NCBI GenBank assembly: GCA_018340375.1
Contig: JAFFJZ010000025.1
Span: forward strand, 3,735,501-3,799,500
Source of the DNA: Gonatopus flavifemur
Taxonomy: Eukaryota; Arthropoda; Insecta; Hymenoptera; Dryinidae
Reading direction: 5' to 3'
DNA length: 64,000 bases
Shown: one piece after another, positions 23,058 through 35,964 of the stretch
How positions within the stretch are numbered: position 1 is the first letter of the stretch
Layout of the letters: every line of letters begins with the position of its first letter
Made by a program: the position numbers and the translations under genes
Notes under the pieces: generated by a model
What the model was told of the DNA's origin: nothing
The model's database searches: none
What the model saw: only the letters and a program-made list of their open reading frames with translations

Positions 23058-24073
23058 CCCATTAACGCCCAAGCGCCTCGATCTTGTGGCAACTTTTCGA
23101 CACGATTATTTGTAATGTTATCGTCTTCGAAAAAATTCAGTTTTCACATATTTTGGCGTGAAATTGTATGCTCTTTCAGGAGCCGTGGTCGAAATCATGA
23201 TTAGACCCCTAGGAAAAAAGATATGGCCGATTTAAACTCGAAAAACGTGAAAATTGGGAAAAAAAAGATTTTCTTGATTTTTTTTCATGTTATCGCCGAT
23301 AATTTGTGCTCTCAATATGGACAAAGGTGGACAAAATACGTCAGGTTTGAGAGGAGATTTTTTTTATCCAAGTGGAATCGCTTTTTTTTACAAAATGGCG
23401 GCAATAACGTAAAAATGTCATGAAAAACATTACCTATTTTTTTTCTCGAAAACTATGGACTTGATCAAAAAATTCAAAAGAACAAAAATGTCTTATAATT
23501 AGTCAAGGAATACTCAAAAAATTTTTCAAATATTTTTGAGACGTTTTCGAAAAATCAGATTTTCCAAATTTTCAAAAAAATTTAAATCGTCTGAAAAAAT
23601 TCTGAAAAAATTTGTGAGTGTTCTTTGACTGATTCTCAGACACTTTTGTTCGCATAAACTTTTCGATAGAATCTAGTTTTCGAGAAAAAAAATAAGTAAT
23701 GTTTTTCATGAAACTTTTACGTTATTGCCGCCATTTTGTGAAAAAAAGCGATTTCACTTCGATAAAAAAAATCTTCTCTTTCACCTGAAGTATTTTGTCC
23801 ACCTTTGTCCATAATTGGACCACAAATTATTGGCGATAACATTATGAAAAGAAATCAAGAAAATTTTTTTTTCTCAATTTTCACATTTTTTGAGCCTAAA
23901 TCGGCCATATCTTTTTTCCAAGAGGTATAATCATAATTTTGACCACGGATCCTGAAAGAGCATAGAATTTCATGCCAAAATATGTGAAAACTGGGTTTTT
24001 TCAAAGACGATAACATTACAAATAATCGCGTCGAAAAGTTGACACAAGATCGAGGTGCTTGGGCGTTAATGGG
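23058..24073. mobile_element. piggyBac-type palindromic element P1 (TTAA duplication)
   Basis: It starts CCCATTAACGCCCAAGCG and ends with the inverse, flanked by TTAA at 23054-23057 and 24074-24077. The two halves are inverse copies along their whole length, with a centre near 23560. TTAA plus CCC termini is the piggyBac signature. No transposase. Blocks such as ATGGCCGATTTA and AAAATGGCGGCAATAACGT recur in element P2. Confidence 0.8.
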
Positions 24074-24152
24074 TTAATTGATTTGGAGATTAAGTTTCGA
24101 TCCTTAAACATGTGATGAATCAAGTTTGAATCTGAATGCCTCTGAAATCTTA

Positions 24153-25555
24153 CACTGAGAACCCAATTTTTTTTAGATTGGAAGGAATTTTTCTTTGCCC
24201 TCATTCTAATAAATATGTTTTTCCAATGGAAAATAATTCAGTTCATCAGATTGGAACAACAAATTTTTCAATTGAAACAGAAATATATTCCTTCTTGAAT
24301 TCGAAGAACATAATTTCAATCCACAGAAAAATTTTCCTCAGGAATTAATTATTTTTTTTTTTCTTTAACCCATTAACCAAGCGCCCAAGCGCCTCGATCT
24401 TGTGTCAACTTTCCGACGCGATTATTTGTAATGTTATCGTCTTTGAAAAAATCCAGTCTTCACATATTTTGGCGCAAAATTCTATGTTCTTTCAGGATCA
24501 GTGGTCAAAATTATGATTATACCTCTAGGAAAAAAGATATGGCCGATTTAGACTCAAGAAACGTGAAAATTGAGAAAAAAAATTTTCTTGATTTTTTTTC
24601 ATAATGTCATCGCCAATAATTTGTGCTCTAATTATGGACAGAGGTGGACAAAATACATCAAGTGCAAGAGAAGATTTTTGTTATCGAAGTGAAATCGCTG
24701 TTTTTTACAAAATGGCGGCAATACCGTAAAAATTTCATGAAAAACATTACTCATTTTTTTTCTCGAAAACTAGATTCTATCGAAAAGTTTATGCGAACAA
24801 AAGTGTCTTAGAATCAGTCAAAGAACACTCACAAATTTTTCCAGAATTTTTTGAGACGATTTAAATTTTTTTGAAAATTCGGAAAATCTGATTTTTCGAA
24901 AACGTCTCAAGAATATTTGAAAAATTTTTTGAGTATTCCTCGACCAATTATGAGACATTTTTGTTCCTTTGAATTTTTTGATAAAGTCCATAGTTTTCGA
25001 GAAAAAAAAATAGGTAATGTTTTTCATGAAATTTTCACGTTATTGCCGCCATTTTGTAAAAAAAAGCGATTTCGCTTCGATAACAAAAATCTCCTCTTGC
25101 ACCTGAAGTATTTTGTCCACCGTTGTCCATAATGAGAGCACAAATTATCGGCGATCACATTATGAAAAAAAATCAAGAAAAAATTTTTTTTTTCCAATTT
25201 TCACGTTTTCCGAGTTTGAATCGGACATATCTTTTTTCCTAGAGGTCTAATCATAATTTTGACCACGGATCCTGGAAGAGCATAAAATTTCACGCCAAAA
25301 TATGCGGAAACTGAATTTTTTTGAAGACGATCACATTACAAATCATCGTGTCGAAAAGTTGACACAAGATCGAGGCGCTTGGGCGCTTGGTTAATGGGTT
25401 AAAGAAAAAAAAAATAGTTAATTCCTGAGGCAAATGTTTCTGTGGATTGAAATTATGTTCTTCGAATTCAAGAAGGAATATATTTCTGTTTCAATTGAAA
25501 AATTTGTTGTTCCAATCTGATGAACTGAATTATTTTCCATTGGAAAAACATTTTT
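24153..25555. mobile_element. Outer inverted arms around element P2
   Basis: About 155 bp on each side of P2 (24213-24364 and 25403-25550) are inverse copies, including TTCAATTGAAACAGAAATAT and CAATGGAAAATAATTCAG. P2 therefore sits at the tip of a larger palindrome. A CACTGAGAACCCAA end after TA at 24153 looks like the terminus of the CACTGAG MITE group, but I could not find its right partner. Confidence 0.6.
24369..25398. mobile_element. piggyBac-type palindromic element P2 (TTAA duplication)
   Basis: Sister of P1 with ends CCCATTAACCAAGCGCCCAA, flanked by TTAA (24365-24368, 25399-25402). The arms are inverse copies of one another, with the centre near 24880. P1 and P2 lie in tandem 295 bp apart. 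Confidence 0.8.
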
Positions 25556-28500
25556 TTCCAATTTCGACAATTTTGAAGATTTTTTAAGTTGGCTCATCTG
25601 AATGCTGGATTCTTCAGCTTTGAAATCGTGTGGGAGAAATGATGGGAAGAAGATTTTATCTGGCATTCGCAACGGTTTGAAGCGCGCGTGTCGCATATTC
25701 CTATCTCTCCTGATACGGTTCGTCGCAATTTCTCATTCGTATTAATTTTTCTTTGAATTTTCATCTTCGGGAAAACATCCACATTCAATGATGACGAAAA
25801 TACTCGTAAATGCGAAGGCAAGTCCGAAGTTGGGATGAAACAATGATATTTGAGCGTTCCTGGGATTGTTTTTGCAGTTTCGAAGCGAGTTTTGAGCTCT
25901 TCAGCAGTGATTCCATGATTTGTCTTCGAACTGAAGAAAACAAAAGTTTCTGACAGATTTTTCTTTGCCCATTCGTAAAGCGCATCAGGGTTTAAAATTT
26001 GTCGCTTAGACCTCGCTTCAAGACTCGCTCGAGCTACTCGTCGTTTCAGATCACCACCGACACCGTTACAAGGCCCTTTTCCATGAGCGGTTGCATGGAA
26101 ATGCCATTCAGCTGCTATTCCAAAATCTTTGTGATGATACAGAAGATTTTTGAAATGATATCTATTCTTGAAGTGCTGGGATGCTCCATCCGTGAAATAG
26201 AAAATTTTTTTTGGATTAGAATGCTCTTCCAGGTACGCTATTATAATTTTTTGGAATTCATACACAGCGATTGTATCGTGATTCAAATTATCCGATAAAA
26301 TAGCAATGCTCTGATGACTGAGTTCGTTTCCTTGTTTGTAATAAATGACAGTGGTGAAAATTGTCGTGTGGTCGTTGTTCCAGTGAGAACCCTGTGCAAC
26401 ATTCTGGGCTACAAACGCATAATTTTCCGCGAAATCGCATGAGACTAAAAATTCGCCTTCTTGTAAATTATCTTTCAAATTTCTCGGGAAAGATGACTGC
26501 TGTTTCGCAACGAATGAATGGAATTTGAGTTTCTAAAGGTAACGAGGAAGTTCTTCTAAAAAATCTTCTGCATCTGCAACTTCAGTACGCAAAGTGCTAC
26601 GATCAGTCTGTTGCCGAATTTGATATTCGAGTTTTTCAATGCAATTGTCTTCGAAAACTGTTTGTAAAAAATTCTGGGAACCCTCTTTGCCAAGACATGA
26701 TAAACTTTCATCGAGATAACATTCGGCACATGGATTCTGACATGGAAAAAAAATTGAGAGCATCATGATAAGTGGCGATTAGATTATTCGTACCGGAAGT
26801 TAATTTTTGAATATCTATCGCATCAAGCATTAAATTGACATTCTCGTGATGGACACAAACGCAAAACAGTATGCGTTCCACTAGCACCAGCGAGTACGCA
26901 ATTACGAGATCTACGCTGCGAGAATGTAGAGAAACTGACCGGAACAGTAGGATTCTGATCTTGGAAAGCAAAATATAATTCTGAAAGATTGCACAGAATC
27001 AATCTCTTTTGTACGTGCTCTCGTGATCCGTCTTCTTTCTCAACTGAAACAGAATCTTTCACGCCCGGCATTATACGACTATTTTCGTCATCATTATAGA
27101 AACTTATGATCTTGTTTTTTATTTCAAAAGCTAAAGCATGACCCTTTCTTGGAGATGGTGACGTTAAAATACCATTTTCTTTTACCAGTTCGATAGCTTT
27201 CCTAGCTTGGCGTTTAGAAGTCTCAAACTCGTCAGCAAGTCTCTTTTGACCTCAGGATTTTGGCGCAAGCGTGAGGAGTAATACTGTTTCCGAAGCACTC
27301 GAGGAAGTTTTATATCTCTGCTCAATTTGATCAAGAACCTCCATAGCCGATTCATGTTCTTCAGTATTACAATCTCTTGGTCTCTTCTCTAATGGCTGGT
27401 AACCATCGTCATTACCATGTTCATCAATACCATCATCATCGTCATCCTGAATTATGTGAAACATATCATAGTAATTGGTTGTAATTCACATAAATGTATT
27501 ATTCATTTTCAGTGATGTATAAATTGTCTTTTTAGCAATTGAAAATATGATATCAATACCTCGAGTGAAACATGACCGAACGAATCATCTTGTGCATCAA
27601 TTGGAGGCTTCTCTCCAGAACAAGCAGCAGCTTCTTTTCTACATAACCCACACACTTTTGCGCCGGCGAGGATACTGGGAAACTTTTTTTGTAGATTTGG
27701 AGAAATAGTTCTCAAATCTCTTGATTTGAATTTGTGATGGATTTTGTGCAAAGGGTTACAACAACGATCAACGAAAGTTTGAGTTGCAGACATTTTTGAG
27801 AATCAAGAAATGTTGTGTCAATGATGCTGTATTTCATCTATTAATTGGATTGCCTGCAAAGAAACACAATCAAACAGTTGGAGAAGAAAAAATTGATTTT
27901 CATCACGAGTTGCGAATCATGTTTAGAATTGAAACAATTTTACTGACAATTCAAGATCGTGTCATACGTTGCGATTTTTCGTGTGACATCAAGTTGTATG
28001 AAGTATGCGTATAAACAAGGAAAAACAAATGAACATGGTCAATACGTTTGATGTATCGAAGATGTTTACAGAATTCCAATTGTTCATCGAATTGAGAAAG
28101 ATCGATCACAAATTCAAATGAATAGATTTGAGAATTATTTTTCCGAGTCTACAACAAAAGTTTCCCAACATTCTCCCTGATGCAGAAGTGTGTGGGTTAT
28201 GCAGGAAAGAAGCCAGTGTATTTTCTAGAGAGGAAAATTATTCCATATTGATTATATTACGTATATTTATTCATTATTATGTTCCATAATTTCCAAAGCT
28301 GTTATTGATAAAGTTTGATAATATAATGGTACGGTACCATCGTATGAAATCATTGGCATGATCGAAAAATCATATTTCATTGAAAAACAGTTCATTTCAC
28401 ATCAATCCCATGTCAACGTCATGACGAACCGTATCAGAACGTTCAGTAGCTAATAGGAATATGCGGCACGCGCGCTTCAAACCGTTGCGAATGCCAGATA

Positions 28501-28592
28501 AAATCTTTCTCCCATAATTTCTCCTACACGATTTCAAAGCTGAAAACTCCAGCTTTCAGATGAGCTAATTGTCGAAATTGAAAAAAAATGCA
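25555..28592 (-). mobile_element. DNA transposon with second DDE-like gene; ~170-bp inverted arms
   Basis: 25555-25725 and 28424-28592 are inverse copies, sharing CGTATCAGAACGTT-like, GCGCGCTTCAAACCGTTGCG and GAATGCCAGATAAAATCTT blocks. The arms enclose a minus-strand DDE-like pseudogene. Homology resumes outside (28613-28730 with 22941-23053), so the real termini are further out and are interrupted by P1, P2 and the mariner at 28733. Confidence 0.6.
25594..27793 (-). pseudogene. Second DDE-like transposase gene, divergent and decayed
   Basis: The start at 27793 opens a domain with Cys residues (FVDRCCNPLHK, KVCGLCRKE). A donor at 27559 (GAG|GTATTG) and an acceptor before 27446 keep the phase. 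An acidic stretch, a coiled-coil-like segment and GHALAFEIK follow. Then come SGTHT, CVCVHHENV and PCAECYLDE, and the core: VSCDFAENYAF, YFTDGASQHFKNRYHF and ATAHGKGPCNGVGGDLKRRV. This is the same order as in 7728-10161, so both are one superfamily. Breaks are a TGA near 27252, a frameshift near 26870, one near 26745 and a TAG at 26533. The final 294 codons are open. Role: probable transposase of the surrounding element; superfamily unassigned. Confidence 0.65.
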
Positions 28593-28732
28593 ACAATAAC
28601 TTCAAACCCGCTAAATTTGTTAGAAAAAATTTCTTCTCACAAGAACAGATTACGCCACTGTAAAGAACAGAAAAAAGCTACGGAAAAAAATATCGAAGAT
28701 AATTTTATCAAAAAATGTAATTTAGGAAATTA

Positions 28733-30024
28733 CAGGTTGGTTGAAAAGTTTTGAAAGTGACACCTATCAACCAGTACAGGAATCAAAATTCATACGCTAT
28801 ATTTAGATTTCATCCTTCATTTGAACACACACACAATTTTATTCCGATCTTCCAATTCATTCTTTGTTTACAAGCCATTAGGAGTTGACGTGTCAGTGTA
28901 TTTTGTGGAAATGGAAAAATCCGAATATCGTGCAGTGATAAAATTCTTTGTTTTGGAAGGTTTATCAGCAACAGAAATTCATACTAACATGAAGAAAGTG
29001 TTGAAGGAATCTGCTCCTTCATTTCCAACTGTACATCGATGGGTTTCAGAGTTTAAACGTGGTCATACAAGCGTTGAAGATCAATCACGTAGTAGACGCC
29101 CAAAAAGTGCAATGAAATCAGACCTCATTGAGCAAGTCTATGATATTGTTTGTGAAGATCCGAGTTTGACTAAGCGTGAAATTCCTGATACCAGAGGCAT
29201 CTGGGATGAACGAGTACTCCATATTTTACCCGAAGAATGACATATGAAAAAGCTTTTTGGAAAGTTAGTGCCGCATTCGTTGACAATTTAACGAAAACTG
29301 GATCGAAAACAAATTTCTCAGCGTAATTTGGAGCGTTTTAAGCAGAATGAGACCGATTGTTTGCGTCGTTTCGTAACTGTGGACGATACTTGGATCTACC
29401 ATCATAATCCTGAACTGAAACAAGAACGTTTACAGTGGACTGAAGCTAGTTGTTCAGCTCCAACACGGGTGAAGTCAGAACGATCGGCAAAAAAGGTTTT
29501 TAGCATCGGTTTTTTGGGACGCAAAAGCGGTTTTGTTGATTGATTATCTCGAAAAAGGTAAAACAATTGACTCTGAATATTATCGCAACCTTTTGGACCA
29601 GTTGGATGAAAAAATTCGTGAAAAAAGACCCGGTTCACGGAAGAAGAAAATCATTTTCCATCAAGACAATGCACGTGTTCACACCAGTGTTCTGGCGATG
29701 GCTAAACTGAACGAATTGAAGTACGAATTGCTTGAACACCTACCGTATTCACCAGATTTGGCTCCCTCCGACTATCACCTCTTCAGAAATTTGAAACAAT
29801 TCCTCCGTGGAAAGCGTTTTTCGTCGAATGAAGAAGCTATTGCAGCTGTGAAACAGTATGTTGCGGAGCTTCCAGAAAATGATCACAGAGATAGTATAAA
29901 ATTATTGGAGGATTGTTGGGATAAGTGTGTTGAAGTTGAGGGAGACTATATTGAATGAGAAAAATCATTTCATTAAAAACACACATTCTTTCATTTTTGT
30001 TTTCAAAACTTCTAAACCAACCTG
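28733..30024 (+). mobile_element. mariner transposon, copy 1 (1292 bp)
   Basis: Inverted ends CAGGTTGGTTGAAAAGTTTT and its imperfect inverse, flanked by TA at 28731-28732 and 30025-30026. It contains a decayed transposase. It inserted into the inverted repeat that lies outside the 25594-27793 gene, so it is younger than that element. Confidence 0.9.
28911..29958 (+). pseudogene. mariner transposase, two stops and one frameshift
   Basis: The start MEKSEYRAVIKFF is the usual mariner N-terminus. A helix-turn-helix pair follows, then the three catalytic aspartates: VDDTWIYHH, IFHQDNARVH and YSPDLAPSDYHLF (DD34D spacing style). TGA at 29238-29240 and TAA near 29292 interrupt the first half. One extra base near 29500 shifts the frame (KVFSIGFLG where the other copy has KVMASVFWD). 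From 29533 the C-terminal part is open to TGA at 29956-29958. Length fits the ~345-residue family. Not functional as it stands. Confidence 0.9.
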
Positions 30025-30026
30025 TA

Positions 30027-32378
30027 TATCCTACGTGTTCATGGGTCAGAGCCGAAGAAAAACCTGTTTCGACACGAATACCGGATATGAATGTGTATGT
30101 ATACATGGATGTAAAAGGTAGCTGAGTTAAGAGATAATATCTGGAAAATCTTGTCTGAACAAGTCTATGAGGATATGAATCTTCAGTGATTAGTCGAAAA
30201 ATACGTTGTGCTCCGTATTTCATCCCCTACCTTGATATGGGTTCGATTCAGTCACTTCTACGGGTTCAAAGTATGAAGACCGGTGAAATCCTTCTCGGAA
30301 TTTGGAAAACCAACTACTGATATCCACAAGTTATAATTTGGACGTCTGGGGGACGACAAGAGTTTCAGTGGGCTCTGAATTGCAGAGAGATGGAGAACTT
30401 TGTCCATGTGTGAAATTGGAATCTACACAATGTCGCGAATGTATTTCAACCTCAATTGAAGAATAGAATTGGATGAAGAGTCAATTGAGTCATATCCTGT
30501 CATATTTTTCGGGTGAAGATACCGAAGAATATCGTAAACGATTTGAACCTATCAAGTACGGAGAACTCAGTATTTATTTGGTGCCATCGTATGGATCGTC
30601 TTCTATAATGTTTGAAAAGAAAGTAAATGGGAAAATATCACAATTATCATGCGGAAATCGATCTTCTAATGGTTGGAATGGTGAATATCTTTCCTCATCT
30701 GGAAACATAAGTTCATCTCTTGTTAAGAGCATTATTTTTGTTCGCAAACGGATACATAAATCCATGTGATTTCCTTTTTCAAGGTACTCACCGAGCATTA
30801 CGTCCATCTTCAGTAAATTGGAAACATCACCTGTGAATAGCTGCGGAGGAAAAATGATAGAAAAAGTGGCAAGAATAACATTGGACAAGACATTGAGAGG
30901 GTATGCGCCTGCATTGACTTTAATATTGGACATCATTTTGGAATTCAGCTAGGATAATGTCGAACGTATGGTGTATGGAACATTCAAAATGTTCCCATGT
31001 CTCGCGTACGGAATACTCACTGTACATAACATAGTTTAACAGAAGAAATTGTACATTCTGTCAAAAATTCACAATATTCTACGAATTATACTAACGATAA
31101 TAATAATGATGTGACGACAAATCTTGAATATGAGAATTTTTATCTCGTATTTGTTTTGTCGCAATACACTGTGTAAGTGTAGTGGAAAGGATAAATACAT
31201 ACAATGGAATCATGAGTTAATTGATTATTATACCTGCCACTACGATCGATGAAAGGATACGATCACTGTTGTCTCTACTGACAAGGCGAAAAAAAAGGGT
31301 CCATCCCCACATCCTAAAACTTTTCTCCGTATACCTTACGATAGATCTTCGAAAATCATCTTTTACATCTTATTAATTCATCCATTTTATTGATTCATTA
31401 TTTTTATTAAAACAACAATTTTCATCTCATCATTATCAACAATATTATTATTTTATATCAATCGTTTGATTTATTCATTCATTCATTCAATCCATATCAT
31501 GTACATTGTATGCTCATATACTTTCATCGAGTCTTACACTTTCGTCATCGAAACCCTTACACCTGCCATTGATGTCAATGAAAGGGACTGACCCTGTTGT
31601 CGTCCTTGATGATCGACTCTACTCGCGAACCTCTTGTCTCTTGCGACAGGTCAAACCATCTTCACGTCTTGAAGTACTTTTTGTTCCTTCCAAGGGACAT
31701 TATCTCATACACTGTACGATAGACCTCCGACTTCGGTACAAGAAGAAGGATCTTTGGTGATCCCACTAATGCAGCGAGTGAGAGGGATGAGGATCCGAAC
31801 TCTTCCTGTTTTCTCCTTGAAACCTCCATGTGTATAGCTCATGTGATATCTTTTCCTTAGATGCGAGAAGAGGAATCTTTTTTCAGAAGGCTCATTCATT
31901 CGTTCATTCATAAAATTTTGTATCAATTATTTCCATATTATCATTATCCATTTCCCTCACTCAGCATTACGTTCTATATACACATCTTATTCATTATCTC
32001 GGGATCTCATCTTCGATACCCGTGACGTTCCTACTCCATCTCACTTAACTCGAGCTCTGGACCACTCACTGTGGGGGGTATGGAGTGGACTCCTGCAGAG
32101 ACGGGTGGAGGAGTTCTCCATACCCCCCACATATCCTACTGATGCGAAATTTTTCGCGACAATATTTTTTCTTCGGTTTCTGAAGAATTAATAAACTAGT
32201 CCACCGAGTCGGTTTTTTCCCTCGTAGCACTCCCTAAATTTTTAGTTTATGACCTAAAAAAATATCAGACCGAAATAAGCCATCAATATTGATTGGGATA
32301 ATCCTTATTTTCTAGATTTCCAAATGTCGTTCATCTCACTCCTCAAGAGGTAGTTAGTGTATCGGCTAGTGAACACCA
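30027..32378. other. Unassigned interval with a short hairpin
   Basis: A minus-strand frame of 120 codons at 30574-30936 contains a possible donor (CTCG|GTGAGT at about 30791) but matches nothing I know, and an overlapping plus-strand frame (30473-30769) is equally long. I call neither. A hairpin at 32069-32128 pairs GGGGGGTATGGAGT with CTCCATACCCCCC. ATTC-rich low complexity occurs near 31470-31490. Confidence 0.4.
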
Positions 32379-32559
32379 CCCTAGTGAAAAGTAAACATAT
32401 GTGACCTATTCATAATTCACACATAATACATATATAACCCATGTATGGTCCACACATGAAAACGTGTGGAATCATATATAATCCATATGAAATCCATATA
32501 GATGCCCATATATGATCCATATATAATGCATATATAATCCATGTATGGAGAAAATTTGA

Positions 32560-33797
32560 CAGGGTATGATTTATGCACGTAAGAATCATACACGTATTGA
32601 TTGTGCACGAAAAATAAAACCCAGAAGTATTTGCACTATTAATTTTTTTTTAATACCTCATATTGAACACATATGCTTTGGTGCCCGTGAAATTATTCGA
32701 TAAGAAAATTGTACATTAAATATTTTTCATGCTTGAAAAAATAGTGGTTCACAAAAATCGTACACATGTTTTTATGCACGGACAAAAAATGTAATTAATC
32801 AGTGTATAACACAGGCCTACAAAATTGAACTTTTTGTTTGGTGCAACAACTGTATCATACTTTTCCGAAGTATTTTGGCGCGCTGAATCCGAATCTGGCT
32901 TCAAAATTGCATTATTACGTGTGGTTTTTGAGATATTTTAACGTCAAAGTGTGAAAAACACCGTTTTTCGACATATTTGAGATTACGTGACGTCAGAATG
33001 TAATTTTTTCTCATGAAACTAGTAGATGCACCTCAAAATATAATCCATCCCCTTCCGAATGCCGTTGAGTTTGCTCGAATATCTTTTTTTTTACTGTGAC
33101 ACGACAATTTGAAATTTGTGTGTTCATGGATTTAGTGAATAGGTGAAATAACACAATTTTCAAACTGTCGTATCTCAGAGAAAAAAAAAGATATTTGAAC
33201 AAACCTAATCGCATTTGGAAGAGAATGACTCATATTTTGAGATAATTTGAAGAATAATTTGATAAAATGTTGTTAACGTGTGGAATAATTGAATAAAACG
33301 TTTCAAAATCGTGGATTTTCATTTTATCTCACACCTGCGATTTCTTGAAAACTACACGTAGCATTAAAAAAATAAGTATATTTCCAGAGTCAGGGTATCG
33401 AATATACTCACAATCTGCTTTAGTTTTAGCGGCACCAAAATCATTGTAGACCTGTGTAATGATTGTACACCTAATGAAATTCATATGAGGAATTTTCTTC
33501 GTTTTGTTGAATAATCACTATGGATTAGATTAGGAGTACAATAATTATCCACTGATCAATTTAATTTTCTGATCGTGCATAAACAATATGTGAACAATTT
33601 TTGTTGTTTTGAATTTTGAAAGCTTGTGAAATATTCCGTGTACAATTTCCATGTCAATCAATTAGACGTGCACGAATAATCATAGCATGAAATATTATGT
33701 GTTGGACAAAAATTATTAGTGTAAATACTTTTGAGTTTTATTTTTCATGTAAAATTGATACGTGTATGATTCTTACGTACATAAATGATACCCTGTC
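32560..33797. mobile_element. Palindromic element, CAGGGTATGATTTATGCACG ends
   Basis: Inverted ends CAGGGTATSA-like and the block CGTAAGAATCATACACGTAT, matched by ATACGTGTATGATTCTTACG near 33757-33776. The arms decline in similarity towards the middle, where GAATCCGAATC and AAAAAGATATTTGA blocks occur. No gene. Confidence 0.6.
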
Positions 33798-33843
33798 GAA
33801 AATTTCATAGATGACAAAATTTGATTACAAATAAATATAGTAT

Positions 33844-35964
33844 CCCTAGTAAAAAAAGATTATATATGTCCTATATATAATTAATCGGATTTTATATGAA
33901 GATTATTGCAATTCATATATAGTCATATAAAATTATATATGGAGCTATACAGGGTGTTCCATTTTGATCTTTAAATGCAAATATCTCGAAAACATGCATG
34001 TTAAACCAAAAGTGCTTCATACCAAAGTTGTTATACAAAGAGGGGGCCACAAAACTACGATATCGATTCCATCATAGATGGCGTTATGATCGATTAAAAT
34101 GGAGTCAACATCATTTTTTCAAACGGGAACCCCGACTTTTCATTGCATATCTTGATTCTACGCAAAAAACTGAGTAACTTTTGCTTGAAACGTTTTTCTG
34201 AATTTCTGAAGATGGCGCCACAATCGATGAAAAATAAAGTCTATGAAACAATATGCGGATATCTTGAGGAATGCATCCAAGAGCCGAAATATCTCACTCG
34301 AATGTTGTTGTTGAGAGAGGGGACGTGTTGTCGGCCTTCGCCGATAAGACTTTCTTTTGACGAGAAAAGGAGGAACATAACGTTATAAGAATAGAAAATG
34401 CAACCTCGGAATATCAATCAATAAGGAATACCTGTAGTTTTAATTCACACTCTTTAATTATGAATTAATTAAGAATTGAAGATGCTACCTTTGAAAGAGC
34501 GCAAATGTAACGTTTGTGAAAATACAATCATTAGTAAATGAATCAGGATAAATAATTAATAAAAAATAATTATACATACAATAGCGTGAATCACTAAAGG
34601 AAATATATATATTTATATATATCTGGCCAGATTTCATCCGTCCATACCACACACACCAGTTCAATCAGTCCAAGAGGCCTCAGTCGTATTTCGCTCGAAG
34701 ATCTTGTCGTCAGGGTGCACCCTGCACCGAAGAGGCTGGATATTTTTTTTCCACGCTGCGAAAAATAACGTTGAGAAGCTCTCCACACACGAGATACGAG
34801 CAAGAGATACGGGTAACTTTTCTTGAGATATCACACGATGTCAAAACTTTGTATAGACGGAACGAAGGTCGTGAGCGTACTGATTCCTTTGAAATACCTT
34901 CGTACTTGGATAATTCGAGGATCAGGGGGGGGGGGGGGCACCTCTATCTCCGTACATTAATTGAGACACGGGGTGGAGAGGCGACGAGTTTATATCACAA
35001 GTTTTCCCCTCACACGCCAACAGGACGACACAATAGCGATATCAGTTCGATAGTGGATAGCGCTGTGGTCGGTGAAAATAAGGTTAACTTGAATTGTTCA
35101 AATGGAACCTCCTACTTTTTATCGCATATCATGATTCTACGCGAAAAAATAAGGAATTTTTGTTTGAAACATTTTTCCTGAACTCTTGAACATGGGAACG
35201 GTGGAAAATGAGGTTGATGAAGAAGTTCTACTGCATTATGTGTGAAGCAACGCTCAACAAACAAATCGAAACAATAAGAAGTTCAGAGAAGAAATCGAAC
35301 ACAAAACACAACAAATGTCATGTCCAAAACATTGTAAATGACTTTAATCCAATGGTTTGGAAACGACATTCATTATGTTTTGTGTTCGATGGTGACCACA
35401 GCGCCATCTACTATGGAACTGATATCGCCATTGTGTCGTCCCCTCTCTTAACAACAACATTCGAGTGAGATATTGCGGCTCTTGGATGCATTCCTCGAGA
35501 TATCCGCATATTGTTTCATAGACTTTATCTTTCATCGATTGTGGCGCCACCTTCAAAGGTTTAGGAAGATGTTTCAAGCGAAAGTCACTCAGTTTTTTGC
35601 GTAGAATCGAGATATGCAATAAAAAGTGGGGGTTCCCGTTTGAAAAAATGATGTTGACCCCATTTTAATCGATCATAACGCCATCTATGATGGAACTGAT
35701 ATCGTAGTTTGGTGGCCCCCTCTTTGTATAACAACTTTGGTACGAAGTACTTTTGGTTTAAGATGCATGTTTTTGAGATATTTGCATTCAAAGATTGAAA
35801 TGGGACACCCTGTATATAAAATTGGAAATAACAATATATAGCGAAAATAACTTCTCATGTATAGTCACATATACAACTATATATGATTATGTATGAATTC
35901 CAATGATACTTATATAGAATCCAATAATTGTATATAGGACATACATGATCCTCTTTCACTAGGG
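33844..35964. mobile_element. Inner CCCTAGT element, split by the CAGGGTG element
   Basis: It starts CCCTAGTAAAAAAAGATTAT and ends with the related inverse (CTTTCACTAGGG). Subterminal arms share ATATGTCCTATATA and AATTCATAYATA. It belongs to the same family as the outer element and is interrupted at 33950. Confidence 0.6.
33950..35812. mobile_element. TA-flanked element with CAGGGTGTYCCATTTT ends (1863 bp)
   Basis: TA at 33948-33949 and 35813-35814. The terminal ~390 bp on each side are inverse copies, containing GATATCGNNNTCCATNATAGATGGC. The centre (34340-35030) is unlike the ends, with a 14-G run at 34925-34938 and a GC-richer segment near 34640-34800. No transposase was recognised, so it is a non-autonomous IS630/mariner-type element. 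A right-half copy lies at 480-1240. Confidence 0.7.

Noticed and set aside
30473..30936. Opposed frames of 98 and 120 codons
   Set aside because: Neither shows a family motif, and they overlap in antisense; kept only as a note in the interval entry.
34925..34938. Run of 14 G as a functional G-quadruplex
   Set aside because: A pure homopolymer is equally likely to be slippage or a sequencing artefact; nothing nearby supports a role.
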